Assembly (NCBI RefSeq): GCF_014646755.1
Contig: NZ_BMNW01000003.1
Span: 62,001 to 126,000 of the forward strand
Direction: 5' to 3'
DNA length: 64,000 nucleotides
Source of the DNA: Pseudomonas asuensis
Lineage (GTDB): Bacteria > Pseudomonadota > Gammaproteobacteria > Pseudomonadales > Pseudomonadaceae
Part shown: piece after piece, positions 1-9,601 of the stretch
How the letters are laid out: each line of letters opens with the position of its first letter
Position numbering within the stretch: position 1 is the stretch's first letter
The notes under the pieces: generated by a model
The model's database searches: none
What the model was told of the DNA's origin: nothing
Seen by the model: the letters and a program-made list of their open reading frames with translations, nothing else
Position numbers and translations under genes: made by a program

Positions 1-880
1 GAAGCGCTGAAAGATACCAGCCCACGTGCTTGCGGGCGATCCGTACACCCATTTCCGGCCCGTAGAAGCTGTGTAGCTCGGACAAATGGCCCAGTAGGAT
101 ACGCTCCACTTCGCCAAGACGAGGTGCCGGCAGGTGGTGGCCTGTACGCAGGTAATGATCGATCTCGCGAAAGATCCAGGGTCTTCCCTGCGCAGCTCGC
201 CCAATCAGCAAGGCATCGGCTCCGGTATGATCCAGCACATAGCGAGCCTTTTCAGGTGAGTCAATGTCGCCATTAGCAAAAACCGGAATGGACACTGCCT
301 GCTTGATTTCGGCAATGGTGTCGTATTCAGCTGTTCCGGTATAAAGATCGGCCCGTGTCCGTCCGTGTACCGAGAGTGCCGCAATGCCGGCTTGCTCTGC
401 AATGCGGGCAATCACTACGCCGTTTCGATTTTCGCGGTCCCATCCTGTACGGATCTTGAGGGTAACGGGTACGTCGACTGCGGCTACGACCGCATCCAGG
501 ATATCGGCAACCAACGCTTCGTCTTTCATCAGCGCTGAGCCGGCCGCCTTGTTGCAGACCTTTTTGGCTGGGCAGCCCATGTTGATATCAATGATCTGTG
601 CACCCAGTTCGACGTTGCGCTGCGCCGCTTCAGCCAGCATGGCAGGATCACCGCCAGCAATCTGTACTGAGCGCGGCTCGGCCTCGTCCTCATGAATCAG
701 GCGTAGGCGCGATTTGCGGCTGTTATACAGACGGACATCGCTGGTGACCATTTCCGATACGACCAAGCCTGCACCAAGCTGACGACACAGCTGGCGGAAC
801 GGGCGATCAGTCACCCCGGCCATTGGCGCGAGGATTAGCGGGTTAGGCAATGTATATGGGCCGATGCGTGCCATCGACAT
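1..880 (-). CDS. dusB: tRNA-dihydrouridine synthase B (3' end outside window)
   Basis: FMN-dependent enzyme that reduces uridine to dihydrouridine in tRNA. The reading frame runs from an ATG at 880 to the window edge with no stop, giving 293 codons of a family usually 320-340 residues long, so only the C-terminus is missing. Visible features are the N-terminal LAPMAGVTD barrel strand, the INMGCPAKKVCNKAAGSAL loop with the catalytic Cys, the KIRTGWD strand, the SVHGRT motif and FANGDI. It lies 180 bp downstream of the DUF3426 gene on the same strand. In other pseudomonads it is followed by fis, which would fall outside this window. Confidence 0.95.
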   Translation of the reverse strand, partial: MSMARIGPYTLPNPLILAPMAGVTDRPFRQLCRQLGAGLVVSEMVTSDVRLYNSRKSRLRLIHEDEAEPRSVQIAGGDPAMLAEAAQRNVELGAQIIDINMGCPAKKVCNKAAGSALMKDEALVADILDAVVAAVDVPVTLKIRTGWDRENRNGVVIARIAEQAGIAALSVHGRTRADLYTGTAEYDTIAEIKQAVSIPVFANGDIDSPEKARYVLDHTGADALLIGRAAQGRPWIFREIDHYLRTGHHLPAPRLGEVERILLGHLSELHSFYGPEMGVRIARKHVGWYLSAL

Positions 881-1010
881 GAGTTTCCCTGGCCAAAAAT
901 TACCTTATCCAATAGCAACTACAGGCGCTTTGGAGGTACGGGTGTACTGGAAAAGGGTCGGCAATCATACCCGCTAGCCGTGTCCGGATAAAGGCTGAAT
1001 TGAACAAAAA

Positions 1011-1025
1011 CTGAACAGTTCAGCC
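1011..1025. promoter_or_regulatory. Palindrome in the dusB leader region
   Basis: CTGAACAGTTCAG at 1011-1023 is a perfect inverted repeat around one central base. It lies in the 180-bp gap between the DUF3426 stop and the dusB start, and GGCTGAA at 993-999 repeats the outer arm (TTCAGCC at 1019-1025). On the minus strand it is followed by TTTTTG. It could therefore be a weak terminator (5-bp stem, 3-nt loop) after the DUF3426 gene, or an operator of the dusB promoter. The two readings cannot be separated from sequence alone. Confidence 0.3.
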
Positions 1026-1060
1026 TGGACCGCGGCCCATTTGTAGCATTGGAGTGATTT

Positions 1061-2338
1061 TTATTCCGGAGAGTGGAAGCTCAGGCTGTAATTTACTGCT
1101 CGGCTGCCTGGGTCCAGGATATCTAGCGAAATATGAATCGGCGTTTGTGGGGGCATTTCGGTCTGCCCTTTCAGCTCTCCACCCAGGTATTCCCAAGGCT
1201 TGAACCGGCGGCTGGCGATCAGTTGGCCGTTCAAGTCAGCAAAGCGTAACTCCAGGAGCGGGAAGGGTTGTGAGAATGTGGCCCGGTTATAGAGGATCGC
1301 ATCCACCTGTAATGCCCCCGAGAATTCAGGGTGACTACGTACAACGAGGTTACTGCTGCGGATCTGTTTTACATCGACTTTCGAGGGGACCTTACAATCC
1401 GCCCACGCACAGAACTGTACAAACCAGGGGCGATATTGGTCCTGGCGAGCCAGCTCATTGAAATGAAATCCTACGTATTGTGCAAACAGGCCAAACAAGG
1501 CAACTAGATTCAGCAATGCCCAGCCAAGCCTCCTGGGCCACTGTTTCTTTGGCGGTTGCCAGTCGAGTTGTAAGGGCTCGTCATGCAGATCGAGCAAGGG
1601 ATCGTTGCGTAAGGCAGGTTCTGCTCGTACAGGGGCTACTTCGTCATCGGAGGGTGCCGCAGTGCCCAAGTGAGGCTCATCAAGCTCAACAGGCCGATCG
1701 TGAGGGGTGGTTTCATCGGCATTTAAGGAGGCGTCAAGCTCAGGCTCATCCGCATCGTTCGTGGCATGTAGCCCGAGTGAGGGGCCTTCATGAGCCTGCT
1801 CTTCCTCAATGGTATCGAGGGTTAGCGTAGGCTCCTGGCGCTGTCCGTTGTCAGACTCCGCGCCTTCCTCGCGTAGCAGAGCCTCAGCCCAGCTTTCGTC
1901 ATAGGCTGGTGTGATTTTCGAGATAGGTTTCTGCTGGCCAAACGTCGGTAGCGGAGGAAGGCGCTGCGCTGACTCCATGGCGTCTAGCTTGGCCAGCTCT
2001 TCGTCCAGATCCAGCCCGTCCAGATCCAGATCATCATGAATCAGCAATGTGTCCGAGGAGTGCTTGGGTGCAGTCTCGGCTGAGTCTGGAGAGTGTCCGG
2101 CAGGCTTAGGCAGTATCGAAGGTGTCTGAGCAACGTGAGGCTCAGGCTGGACGATGACGGCTGTCGACTCTATGACTGGCCTGAGAGGTGTGGGCAATCC
2201 TTCAAGATGCTGAGTGGCATCGAAGATTTCCAGGCAGGCGCCGCAACGCACGTTGCCGTGGGCAATCGCCAAATGCTCCTGCTTGACTCGAAAGCGAGTG
2301 CTGCAATGCGGGCATTGAGTGACGTAGGTTTCAGTCAT
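1061..2338 (-). CDS. Zinc-ribbon, DUF3426 membrane protein
   Basis: A 425-residue protein of unknown function found next to prmA in pseudomonads. The N-terminus is an MJ0042-type zinc ribbon with two CxxC knuckles (CPHC near residue 9 and CGAC near 32). A long acidic, low-complexity linker follows (roughly 50-265), then a single membrane segment at about 273-292, then a C-terminal DUF3426 domain. That domain contains the characteristic paired cysteines (FCAWADCKVP) and a beta-rich fold expected on the periplasmic side. The zinc ribbon would be cytoplasmic, so the topology suggests a sensor or tether, but that is inference. It probably belongs with prmA, although a terminator-like hairpin lies between them. 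Confidence 0.85.
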   Translation of the reverse strand: MTETYVTQCPHCSTRFRVKQEHLAIAHGNVRCGACLEIFDATQHLEGLPTPLRPVIESTAVIVQPEPHVAQTPSILPKPAGHSPDSAETAPKHSSDTLLIHDDLDLDGLDLDEELAKLDAMESAQRLPPLPTFGQQKPISKITPAYDESWAEALLREEGAESDNGQRQEPTLTLDTIEEEQAHEGPSLGLHATNDADEPELDASLNADETTPHDRPVELDEPHLGTAAPSDDEVAPVRAEPALRNDPLLDLHDEPLQLDWQPPKKQWPRRLGWALLNLVALFGLFAQYVGFHFNELARQDQYRPWFVQFCAWADCKVPSKVDVKQIRSSNLVVRSHPEFSGALQVDAILYNRATFSQPFPLLELRFADLNGQLIASRRFKPWEYLGGELKGQTEMPPQTPIHISLDILDPGSRAVNYSLSFHSPE

Positions 2339-2399
2339 TATGGCGATCTGATCTGGTCCTGCTGAAAAGCCGACTAGTTTACTCTAACGCTCGGAGCTG

Positions 2400-2428
2400 A
2401 AAAGTGGCTCGTTGAAGCCACTTTTTGC
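2400..2428 (-). terminator. Terminator after prmA
   Basis: AAAAGTGGCT (2401-2410), loop CGTTGA, AGCCACTTTTT (2417-2427). The stem is followed by a T-run on both strands, so it could act in either direction. It sits between the prmA stop and the DUF3426 start, both minus strand, and would end or attenuate prmA transcription. Confidence 0.7.
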
Positions 2429-2443
2429 CGCACGTCATTCCTC

Positions 2444-3319
2444 TCAGCGCTTGATGCCGGTGATCCTGATCCAGCCTTCGTGCTCGGCCGTAGGGTCTAG
2501 TTCAAAATCAGCACTGTAAGCCGCGCGAACTTCCTCGGCCTGCTCAGCCAGAATGCCTGACAAGGCCAGTCTTCCGCCAGTCTTTACAAGGCGGCTCAAT
2601 TGCGGAGCGAGGCTTACAAGCGGGCCGGCCAGGATGTTGGCGACAACAACGTCCGCAGGCTCGTCTGGCATGTTGGCTGGCAGGTAGACAGGGAAGCGGG
2701 CAGGGTCAATACCATTTCGGTTGGCGTTATCGCGAGAAGCTTCAAGTGCTTGTACGTCGATATCCGTTCCTATGGCGCGCTCTGCGCCCAGTAGCAAGGC
2801 AGCAATGGCCAGAATGCCGGAGCCGCAGCCAAAGTCGATAACCTGATGGCCATTGAGGGTTTGGCCATCCAGCCACTCCAGACAAAGTGCTGTGGTTGGA
2901 TGCGTACCTGTACCAAAGGCAAGCCCGGGGTCTAAGTGCAGATTGACTGCGCCCGGCTCGGGTGCCTCATGCCAGCTGGGTACGATCCACAGGCGTTGGC
3001 CAAAGCGCATGGGGTGGAAATTATCCATCCAACTGCGTTCCCAGTCCTGATCCTCGATATGCTCGATATGAAAGTCAGCCTCGGCGCCTGCAATCAACGT
3101 CAGGTGTTTCGCCAGATCCTGCTCATCAACATCTGCTTCGAATAAGGCTAGCAGGTGTGTCTTGCTCCAAAGTGGAGTGGTGCCTAAGTCCGGCTCGAAA
3201 ATGGGCTGATCTTCAGCATCCATGAATGTTACGGAAACAGCACCCAGGCCGAGCAGGGCATCTTCATAGGGCTCTGCCTGATCAGGCGTAATGGCGAGTC
3301 GGACTTGCAGCCACGGCAT
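2444..3319 (-). CDS. prmA: Ribosomal protein L11 methyltransferase
   Basis: SAM-dependent methyltransferase that trimethylates ribosomal protein L11. The chosen ATG at 3319 gives 291 residues beginning MPWLQVRL, which matches the family start and length (E. coli 293); a longer frame reaching 3361 adds 14 unlikely residues. The N-terminal L11-recognition domain spans about 1-60. The catalytic domain carries FGTGTHPTT at 135-143 and the SAM-binding DFGCGSG at 162-168, with a [11 protein letters not shown] motif near 215. It lies downstream of accC with a hairpin between them. Confidence 0.96.
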   Translation of the reverse strand: MPWLQVRLAITPDQAEPYEDALLGLGAVSVTFMDAEDQPIFEPDLGTTPLWSKTHLLALFEADVDEQDLAKHLTLIAGAEADFHIEHIEDQDWERSWMDNFHPMRFGQRLWIVPSWHEAPEPGAVNLHLDPGLAFGTGTHPTTALCLEWLDGQTLNGHQVIDFGCGSGILAIAALLLGAERAIGTDIDVQALEASRDNANRNGIDPARFPVYLPANMPDEPADVVVANILAGPLVSLAPQLSRLVKTGGRLALSGILAEQAEEVRAAYSADFELDPTAEHEGWIRITGIKR

Positions 3320-3352
3320 GGCGAAACCTTCAAATACGTAAATGGGTAATTT

Positions 3353-3380
3353 AAAAAGCAACGGGCCGCATGTGCGGCCC
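3353..3380 (-). terminator. Terminator after accC
   Basis: GGGCCGCA (3363-3370) and TGCGGCCC (3373-3380) form a very GC-rich stem. On the minus strand it is followed after five bases by TTTTT (complement of 3353-3357). It lies 18 bp beyond the accC stop, between accC and prmA. The gap between stem and T-run makes it probably a partial terminator. Confidence 0.55.
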
Positions 3381-3398
3381 GAGCTTCAAGCAAGGCTA

Positions 3399-4745
3399 TC
3401 AGTGTTTCAAGCCTAGCTTCTTTTCCAGGTAATGGATGTTGACGCCGCCTTTACCGAAGGACTCATCACGAGTCAGCATGCGATGCAGGTCGGCATTGGT
3501 TTTGATGCCATCAACGATCAGTTCGTCCAATGCGTTACGCATACGAGCCATGGCCTCATCACGGTCACGTCCCCAGGTAATCAACTTGGCGATCAAGGAG
3601 TCGTAGTTCGGCGGAACCTTGTAACCGCTGTACAGGTGCGAGTCGACACGTACGCCATTACCACCCGGGGCATGGAAGTGCTTGATCGTACCTGGGGAGG
3701 GCATAAAGGTTTTTGGATCTTCAGCGTTGATCCGGCACTCGAGAGCATGGCCGGTGATCTTGATGTCTTCCTGCTTGATCGACAGCTTGTTGCCAGCGGC
3801 GATGCTCAGCATCTCCTTGACGATGTCGACCCCAGTAATCATCTCGGTAACCGGATGCTCTACCTGGACACGCGTGTTCATCTCGATGAAGTAGAAACGA
3901 CCGTCTTCATAGAGAAATTCAAACGTACCTGCGCCGCGGTAACCGATCTCGACACATGCCTTAACACAGCGGGCGAGTACTTCAGCGCGAGCCTTTTCAT
4001 CGATCTGTGGGGCAGGTGCTTCTTCGATCACCTTCTGGTGACGGCGCTGCAATGAGCAATCGCGGTCGAACAGGTGCACGGCATTGCCCTGCCCATCGGA
4101 CAGAACCTGGACTTCCACATGGCGCGGGTTACCCAGGAACTTCTCCAGATAGACCGTGGAGTTGCCGAATGCAGCACCTGCCTCAGTCTGAGTCATGCTG
4201 ATGGACTTGATCAGCTCGGACTCTTCATTCACCACGCGCATGCCACGACCACCGCCGCCGCCTGCCGCCTTGATGATGACAGGGTAGCCAACTTCACGAG
4301 CGATACGCAGGCATTCGGCTTCGTCGGTCGGCATGGCGCCATCGGAACCGGGAACAGTCGGCACGCCGGCCTTTTTCATTGCGTCTTTTGCAGAGACCTT
4401 GTCGCCCATGAGACGAATAACGTCTGCAGTCGGGCCGACAAAGGTAAAGCCAGAACGCTCGACTTGTTCGGCAAAATCGGCATTTTCTGCCAGGAAGCCG
4501 TAGCCGGGGTGGATAGCGGTTGCGCCCGTAACTTCAGCAGCGCTGATGATTGCCGGGATGTTCAGGTAGGATTGGGGAGACGGGGCGGGGCCGATGCAGA
4601 CCGATTCGTCGGCCAGGGACAAGTGCATCAACTCACGATCAGCGGTGGAGTGTACGGCCACCGTTTTGATGCCCAACTCCTTGCAGGCACGAACCACACG
4701 CAGGGCAATTTCCCCGCGGTTGGCGATCAGGACTTTTTCCAGCAT
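3399..4745 (-). CDS. accC: Acetyl-CoA carboxylase, biotin carboxylase subunit
   Basis: ATP-grasp enzyme that carboxylates the biotin on AccB with bicarbonate and ATP, the first half-reaction of malonyl-CoA and fatty acid synthesis. The ATG at 4745 gives 448 residues starting [14 protein letters not shown], in line with E. coli AccC (449). Visible features include the N-terminal biotin-carboxylase fold, the glycine-rich ATP loop [12 protein letters not shown], the [17 protein letters not shown] strand with catalytic residues, and [14 protein letters not shown]. It starts 16 bp after the accB stop, the usual accBC operon. Confidence 0.98.
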   Translation of the reverse strand: MLEKVLIANRGEIALRVVRACKELGIKTVAVHSTADRELMHLSLADESVCIGPAPSPQSYLNIPAIISAAEVTGATAIHPGYGFLAENADFAEQVERSGFTFVGPTADVIRLMGDKVSAKDAMKKAGVPTVPGSDGAMPTDEAECLRIAREVGYPVIIKAAGGGGGRGMRVVNEESELIKSISMTQTEAGAAFGNSTVYLEKFLGNPRHVEVQVLSDGQGNAVHLFDRDCSLQRRHQKVIEEAPAPQIDEKARAEVLARCVKACVEIGYRGAGTFEFLYEDGRFYFIEMNTRVQVEHPVTEMITGVDIVKEMLSIAAGNKLSIKQEDIKITGHALECRINAEDPKTFMPSPGTIKHFHAPGGNGVRVDSHLYSGYKVPPNYDSLIAKLITWGRDRDEAMARMRNALDELIVDGIKTNADLHRMLTRDESFGKGGVNIHYLEKKLGLKH

Positions 4746-4761
4746 CGCGGACTCCTGTCGA

Positions 4762-5220
4762 TCAGACAATGGTGAACAGCGGCTGGTCGAATTCAACCGG
4801 CTGGCCGTTTTCGACCAGGACAGCGCCAATGGTACCGCTGGTTTCGGCTTCGATGTGGTTCATCATTTTCATGGCTTCGACGATGCAGACGATATCGCCT
4901 TTCTTCACGCTCTGACCCACTTCGGCAAAAGGAGCCGAAGTCGGGGAGGAGGCACGATAGAAGGTGCCAACCATTGGCGAGCGTACGACATTGCCTGTCA
5001 GTTGTGGCGCAGCGGCAGGCGCTTCGGCAGCCGGGGCAGCAGCCGGAGCAGGTGCAGCAGCAGGGGCAGCAACGGGTGCAGCAGTGTAAACAGCAGTCTG
5101 TACAGCACGCTGGCTCTGACGGCTGATGCGAACGGACTCTTCGCCTTCACGGATCTCCAGTTCGTCGATTCCGGATTCTTCCAGCAGTTCGATCAGCTTC
5201 TTGACTTTACGAATGTCCAT
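4762..5220 (-). CDS. accB: Acetyl-CoA carboxylase, biotin carboxyl carrier protein
   Basis: Carries the biotin shuttled between biotin carboxylase and carboxyltransferase. The ATG at 5220 ([15 protein letters not shown]) is preceded on the minus strand by GGGGAG; an upstream extension to 5289 is not family-like. Of 152 residues, about 1-35 form the N-terminal helical domain, about 36-78 an Ala/Pro-rich flexible linker, and the rest the biotinyl domain. The biotin-accepting Lys is about residue 118 in EAMKMMN. The 96-bp gap from aroQ probably contains the accBC promoter. Confidence 0.97.
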   Translation of the reverse strand: MDIRKVKKLIELLEESGIDELEIREGEESVRISRQSQRAVQTAVYTAAPVAAPAAAPAPAAAPAAEAPAAAPQLTGNVVRSPMVGTFYRASSPTSAPFAEVGQSVKKGDIVCIVEAMKMMNHIEAETSGTIGAVLVENGQPVEFDQPLFTIV

Positions 5221-5316
5221 TAACGTTGGCACTCCCCTAAGGTCTGTTACGTTGAAGTTTTTATCGGGTACATCGAGAGATCGATTCAATACCCGGTTAT
5301 GCAGTTGTTGCAGTGG

Positions 5317-5769
5317 CTAGGCGTTCTGCGCCTTGCCTGTCATTTCGATTGCAGCTTCGAGCGCCATGCGATAGCCGCTGGCACCGAGACCGCAGATCAC
5401 CCCTACGGCAACATCTGAAAAGTAGGAGTGATGACGAAAAGGTTCTCGCTTGTGCACGTTTGAAAGATGCACCTCGATGAATGGGATGCTCACAGCCAGC
5501 AATGCGTCACGTAGCGCAACGCTAGTATGGGTAAAGGCCGCGGGATTGATCACAATGAAATCCACGCTTTCATGACGAGCGGCATGGATGCGCTCAATCA
5601 ATTGGTGCTCGGCATTGCTCTGGAAATAATCCAGCTGGTGTCCGACTGCTTCTGCGCGACGCTTGAGATCCTGGTTAATTTCATCGAGCGTGACCGCGCC
5701 GTAGACGCCCGGCTCGCGGGTGCCCAGCAAGTTCAGATTGGGTCCATGAAGGACCAGCAGCGTAGCCAT
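5317..5769 (-). CDS. aroQ: 3-dehydroquinate dehydratase, type II
   Basis: Third step of the shikimate pathway: dehydration of 3-dehydroquinate to 3-dehydroshikimate. The ATG at 5769 gives 150 residues, typical for type II enzymes. Family motifs are [16 protein letters not shown] with the active-site Arg/Tyr loop, the [16 protein letters not shown] strand with the catalytic Asn, and the [15 protein letters not shown] segment with the conserved His and Arg. The longer open frame upstream (to 5955) overlaps the dsbD 3' end and lacks family similarity. It lies upstream of accB as in other pseudomonads. Confidence 0.96.
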   Translation of the reverse strand: MATLLVLHGPNLNLLGTREPGVYGAVTLDEINQDLKRRAEAVGHQLDYFQSNAEHQLIERIHAARHESVDFIVINPAAFTHTSVALRDALLAVSIPFIEVHLSNVHKREPFRHHSYFSDVAVGVICGLGASGYRMALEAAIEMTGKAQNA

Positions 5770-5893
5770 GACAACATCCCTCAACAGGTAAAGCGATGGC
5801 CGCGGACTATGCCGTATTGCTCGCTGACTGTCCAGTCGCCGGATGTTTGCTGTAAATGCCAGCACGTTGGACGAAATTTTATCTAATTGGGGG

Positions 5894-7675
5894 TTATAAG
5901 ATTTCTTGGGCGCGTTTGAGGTGGTTACTGAACGCATCAGCTCCGATCTCGCCAATAATCCTTATGTCACGGGCTTCCTGGCCGCTAGGAGCGAAGAACT
6001 GGATCGCGGGTGGGCCAAAGAGGCGATAGCGATCCAGCAGCGCACGTTGTTGCGCGTTGCTTGCAGTCATGTCGAAGCGTATCAGACGAAAGGCATTCAG
6101 TTGAATCCTGATCTCAGGATCGTTGAACACTTCGCGCTCGATCACCTTGCAGCTGATGCACCAGTCGGCATACCAGTCAAGCAGAAGCGGTTGTCCCGCC
6201 TCCTTGGCGGCCCGAAGGGCTGCGTCCAATTCAGCAGGTGTGGTAACAGTCTGCCAGCTTGAGGTGTTTGAGCTGCTGGCTGAGGATGTTGCGGCTGGTG
6301 TCATGGCTAATGGGCGGAGCGGGTCAGAGCGTCCTTGTAACGTGCCCACCCAGGCCGCCACGGCATAAACCAGTAAGGCCAGGCCCAGGAGTTGAGCCAG
6401 CTTTTGCCGAGGCGTCTTTGGCGTCATTTCTAAAGCCCCAAGGAACAGTCCGGTTCCACCCGCCAATAAGCCCCAGAGCGCCAGCGCCAAGGGGCCAGGT
6501 AGCAGGCGCTCCAGCATCCATACCGCCACCCCGAGCAGCAATACGCCAAAGGCGTTGCGTACACCAACCATCCAGGCGCCAGACTTAGGTAGGAGCGCGC
6601 CGCCGCCGATAGTAAAGAGAATAAGTGGAGCACCCATGCCCATGCCTAGGGCAAACAGCTTTAATCCGCCACCCAAGGCATCACCGCTGCTGCTGATATA
6701 GAGAAGCGCACCCGCCAGGGGAGCCGAGACGCAGGGTGATACCAAGAGGCTTGAGAGAACACCCAGTGTGGCTGCACCTAATACGGAGCCCCCTTTGGCT
6801 CCGCTCGCCAGGCGGTCGACAGGATTTCGGATAAAGGCGGGTAAGCGAAGCTCGAACAGGCCAAACATGGCCATTGCAAAGGCAACAAAAAAGGCTGCAA
6901 AGGGAACAAGTACCCAAGCGGATTGCAGACGGGCCTGCAAGTTAAGGCTGGCCCCAAAAAGCCCCATCAGAGAGCCCAATAAGGCAAAGCAACCTGCCAT
7001 GTGAACAACATAGACCAGAGACAGGAGCAGACCCCTGCCTGCTGAGTGAGGGCTTTTGTCACGACCATGAAGCAGGACCGATGACATGATCGGCAGCATG
7101 GGCAATACACATGGAGTAAAGGTCAGTCCAAGACCCGCCAGAAAGAATAAAAGAACGTCGCGCCAGTGCCAGTTAGCCGCTGTCGTTGTTTCGGAGGGCG
7201 CAATAACAGGCAGCGTTGATGCCTTTCCAAGAGCGATCTGCTTGGTTTCTGGGGGATAGCATAAGCCCTTGTCGGCACAGCCTTGATAGGTAATCGAAAG
7301 CTGGCCCGAAACACCTTCCTTGGCCAGAGGAATCTCAACGTCTACGACATTGTGATAGACCTGAACGTCACCAAACCACTCATCGTGTTTTGACTCTCCT
7401 GCCGGCAACACGATGTCCTTTGTCAGGCCGTCGGGCTGGGTGCTGAACTGAAAACGCTGCCGATAAAGGTAATAGCCTTCCGCAATGATAAAGCGCAGCG
7501 CCAGTTTGTCTGGAGTTGACTCAAGCTGCTCCAGGCGAAACGCCTGGTCAACGGGCAGAAAGTCGCTGGCATTGTTTGAGGTTCCGATCGTGGATGCAGG
7601 ACGGTTACCGTCAAAAAGGCCGGCAGAGGCAGGCAGGGCGAAGACCAGCAAAAGCAGAAATAACAGGCGGCGCAT
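5894..7675 (-). CDS. dsbD: Thiol:disulfide interchange protein DsbD
   Basis: Inner-membrane protein that carries reducing power from cytoplasmic thioredoxin to periplasmic DsbC/DsbG and cytochrome c maturation proteins. It has 593 residues with a signal peptide ([18 protein letters not shown]). The N-terminal periplasmic domain has a redox Cys pair in [12 protein letters not shown] multi-helix membrane core follows with cysteines in TPCVLPM and SPCVSAPL. The C-terminal periplasmic thioredoxin domain has WCISC with Cys at about 506 and 509. All three redox pairs are intact. It is followed at 124 bp by aroQ. Confidence 0.96.
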   Translation of the reverse strand: MRRLLFLLLLVFALPASAGLFDGNRPASTIGTSNNASDFLPVDQAFRLEQLESTPDKLALRFIIAEGYYLYRQRFQFSTQPDGLTKDIVLPAGESKHDEWFGDVQVYHNVVDVEIPLAKEGVSGQLSITYQGCADKGLCYPPETKQIALGKASTLPVIAPSETTTAANWHWRDVLLFFLAGLGLTFTPCVLPMLPIMSSVLLHGRDKSPHSAGRGLLLSLVYVVHMAGCFALLGSLMGLFGASLNLQARLQSAWVLVPFAAFFVAFAMAMFGLFELRLPAFIRNPVDRLASGAKGGSVLGAATLGVLSSLLVSPCVSAPLAGALLYISSSGDALGGGLKLFALGMGMGAPLILFTIGGGALLPKSGAWMVGVRNAFGVLLLGVAVWMLERLLPGPLALALWGLLAGGTGLFLGALEMTPKTPRQKLAQLLGLALLVYAVAAWVGTLQGRSDPLRPLAMTPAATSSASSSNTSSWQTVTTPAELDAALRAAKEAGQPLLLDWYADWCISCKVIEREVFNDPEIRIQLNAFRLIRFDMTASNAQQRALLDRYRLFGPPAIQFFAPSGQEARDIRIIGEIGADAFSNHLKRAQEIL

Positions 7676-7774
7676 GACATTCTCGGCAGGTAGAACTCTG
7701 GTTCATGATACCGAAAGCGTTCGCCGCTAGCCTTTAGCAATTGTCTCTATATGCGTTATGAGTGGTTAGCCCAA

Positions 7775-9394
7775 TTACTCGGGCTGGTAGATTTCCACGC
7801 AGTTACGGCCGCCTCGTTTGGCTTGATAGAGAGCCTCGTCAGCCTGTTTTGCCAAGCTTTTAATGTCTTGGTTGGGCTGCAGCTGAGCAATGCCTGCGCT
7901 GAACGTACAGAAGAGGTTTTCCTGTTGAGCGGGGTAGCAGATCTCTGAAAACCGTTTACGGATTTCGTCGATCAGTCTCAGGGCGTTCTGGCTATCGGTA
8001 TCCTGCAACACCACTGCAAACTCCTCACCACCGTAACGGCCGATATGGTCGGTCTTGCGCAGACGTTGTTTCAGGAACAGCGCCAGGCTCTTGATAACGC
8101 GGTCCCCCATGGGGTGACCGTATTGGTCATTCACTTTCTTGAAGTGATCTATATCGAGCATGACAAACGACAGGCTTCTGCTACGTCGACGGGCCAGGAA
8201 GCTGGCGTCCTCCAGTAGCTGCAGGATATGGGTATGGTTATAGAGGCCTGTCAGGCTGTCCTGAACGATACGCGCCTTAAGGTTGCGCGCCCTGGCAGCG
8301 CGTGTGCGCACGGTAGCGATCAGATGGCGAGGCTTGATCGGCTTGGTCAGGAAATCATCTCCACCCTCGCTCATGGCGTCCAGCTGTTTGTCCAGGTCGC
8401 CTTCAGCCGAGAGATAGATGATCGGAACGCTGACATAGCGCTCATGCTGACGGATGACCTTGGCCAGCTCCGTACCCATACACTCCGGCATGTACATGTC
8501 GAGAATGATCAGATCCGGGTTGAACTCAGCCAGGTGCGGCATCACAGCTGTCGGATTGAGCAGGGTGCGAGTCACGATGCCGGCACTGTTTAAAGACATT
8601 TCCGTATGCATCGCCTGGGCGCGTGAGTCGTCGACGATCAGGGCGCGGATGGGATCGTAGTAGGCGACGCGGGTCAACGTTTCGACCTTTTCAAGCAGGT
8701 GCGAGGCATCCAAGGTGCCGGTATAGAACTCGTGGCCACCCGCACGCACTGCCGCTAGACGCATGGCAGTGTCGGCTTCCTCATGGCTGAAGAACAGCAC
8801 TGGCAACTTGATGCTCAGGTTCGCCTGGATCTCAGCGGTCAATTGAAGACCCGCGCCAGGACCGTTGAAGTCAACCTCCATGATGAGCACCGCCGGGTGG
8901 CGCTCGGAGATGGCGTGTCGGAACGTAGCCGCATCTTCAAAGATCTGGATCGTGACGCCGAAATACTCCATCTGCAGGGCCAGGCGCTCGGAGCGTTCTT
9001 TATCCTGCAGGGCAATATAGATAGGCTTGCGCAATGGGGGCAGGTTGGTACTTTCCAGCTGGTCGCCATGGCGTAACCCTGTGCGGGAAAGGCTCTGCAT
9101 GAGCTGGCTCAGCTCGGAGATCGTAGTGCTGGTCAAGCGTCCCCGGTTGGCCTCGACTGTCAGCAGGCAAGCAGCAATCCGCTCTGCCAGATGACTATGT
9201 TCGAGCTGGTCGAATCGCTGGGCATAGCGCAGGAGACGATTATTAGCCTCGGTCAGCTCTTCCAGACTTGCCGTACTCCATTCCACACGATGCAGACGTT
9301 GCCAGATTTCCAGAACGTGCCTGGCCTGGGTAATGACCCGTTGGGCAAAATGGTTCTTGATACGGTCCAATGAAGGATCGTCATGCTCGCTCAT
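7775..9394 (-). CDS. gcbA: REC-REC-GGDEF diguanylate cyclase (GcbA-like)
   Basis: Makes cyclic di-GMP, promoting attachment and biofilm over motility. The ATG at 9394 gives 539 residues (MSEHDDPSLDRI). Order: a helical N-terminal region (about 1-130); a degenerate receiver (about 135-255) in which a Glu appears where the phospho-Asp should be (LIMEVDF); an intact receiver with Asp near 299 (LIILDMYMP) and Lys in FLTKPI; then a GGDEF domain with an active GGEEF signature at 455-459. An inhibitory I-site RKTD lies at 446-449, so product feedback is expected. Domain order and the neighbourhood (dsbD on one side, DUF2333 and speA on the other) match GcbA of Pseudomonas. The name rests on that, not on an alignment. 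Confidence 0.85.
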   Translation of the reverse strand: MSEHDDPSLDRIKNHFAQRVITQARHVLEIWQRLHRVEWSTASLEELTEANNRLLRYAQRFDQLEHSHLAERIAACLLTVEANRGRLTSTTISELSQLMQSLSRTGLRHGDQLESTNLPPLRKPIYIALQDKERSERLALQMEYFGVTIQIFEDAATFRHAISERHPAVLIMEVDFNGPGAGLQLTAEIQANLSIKLPVLFFSHEEADTAMRLAAVRAGGHEFYTGTLDASHLLEKVETLTRVAYYDPIRALIVDDSRAQAMHTEMSLNSAGIVTRTLLNPTAVMPHLAEFNPDLIILDMYMPECMGTELAKVIRQHERYVSVPIIYLSAEGDLDKQLDAMSEGGDDFLTKPIKPRHLIATVRTRAARARNLKARIVQDSLTGLYNHTHILQLLEDASFLARRRSRSLSFVMLDIDHFKKVNDQYGHPMGDRVIKSLALFLKQRLRKTDHIGRYGGEEFAVVLQDTDSQNALRLIDEIRKRFSEICYPAQQENLFCTFSAGIAQLQPNQDIKSLAKQADEALYQAKRGGRNCVEIYQPE

Positions 9395-9601
9395 GGTAGT
9401 CCGGCTCGTCCTGAGTAAAGGTGTGTGGCTATAGGCCATCATTAAGCCTACCAGCATCGCCTGGTAAGGTCATCGGCCCAGGATCGAACAACATTAAGAC
9501 CAAGAGCCGAGCGGCTTATGTACACTACTGAGCGTACTTAATCGGCAACCCCTTGTCATAGACGTGGTCGAACGCTGGAGTCGACTATAAGGAATAACAT
9601 C

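Noticed and set aside
4762-5223. Long plus-strand frame opposite accB
   Set aside because: accB is certain from its biotinyl motif; the opposite frame is a by-product of the Ala/Pro-rich linker.
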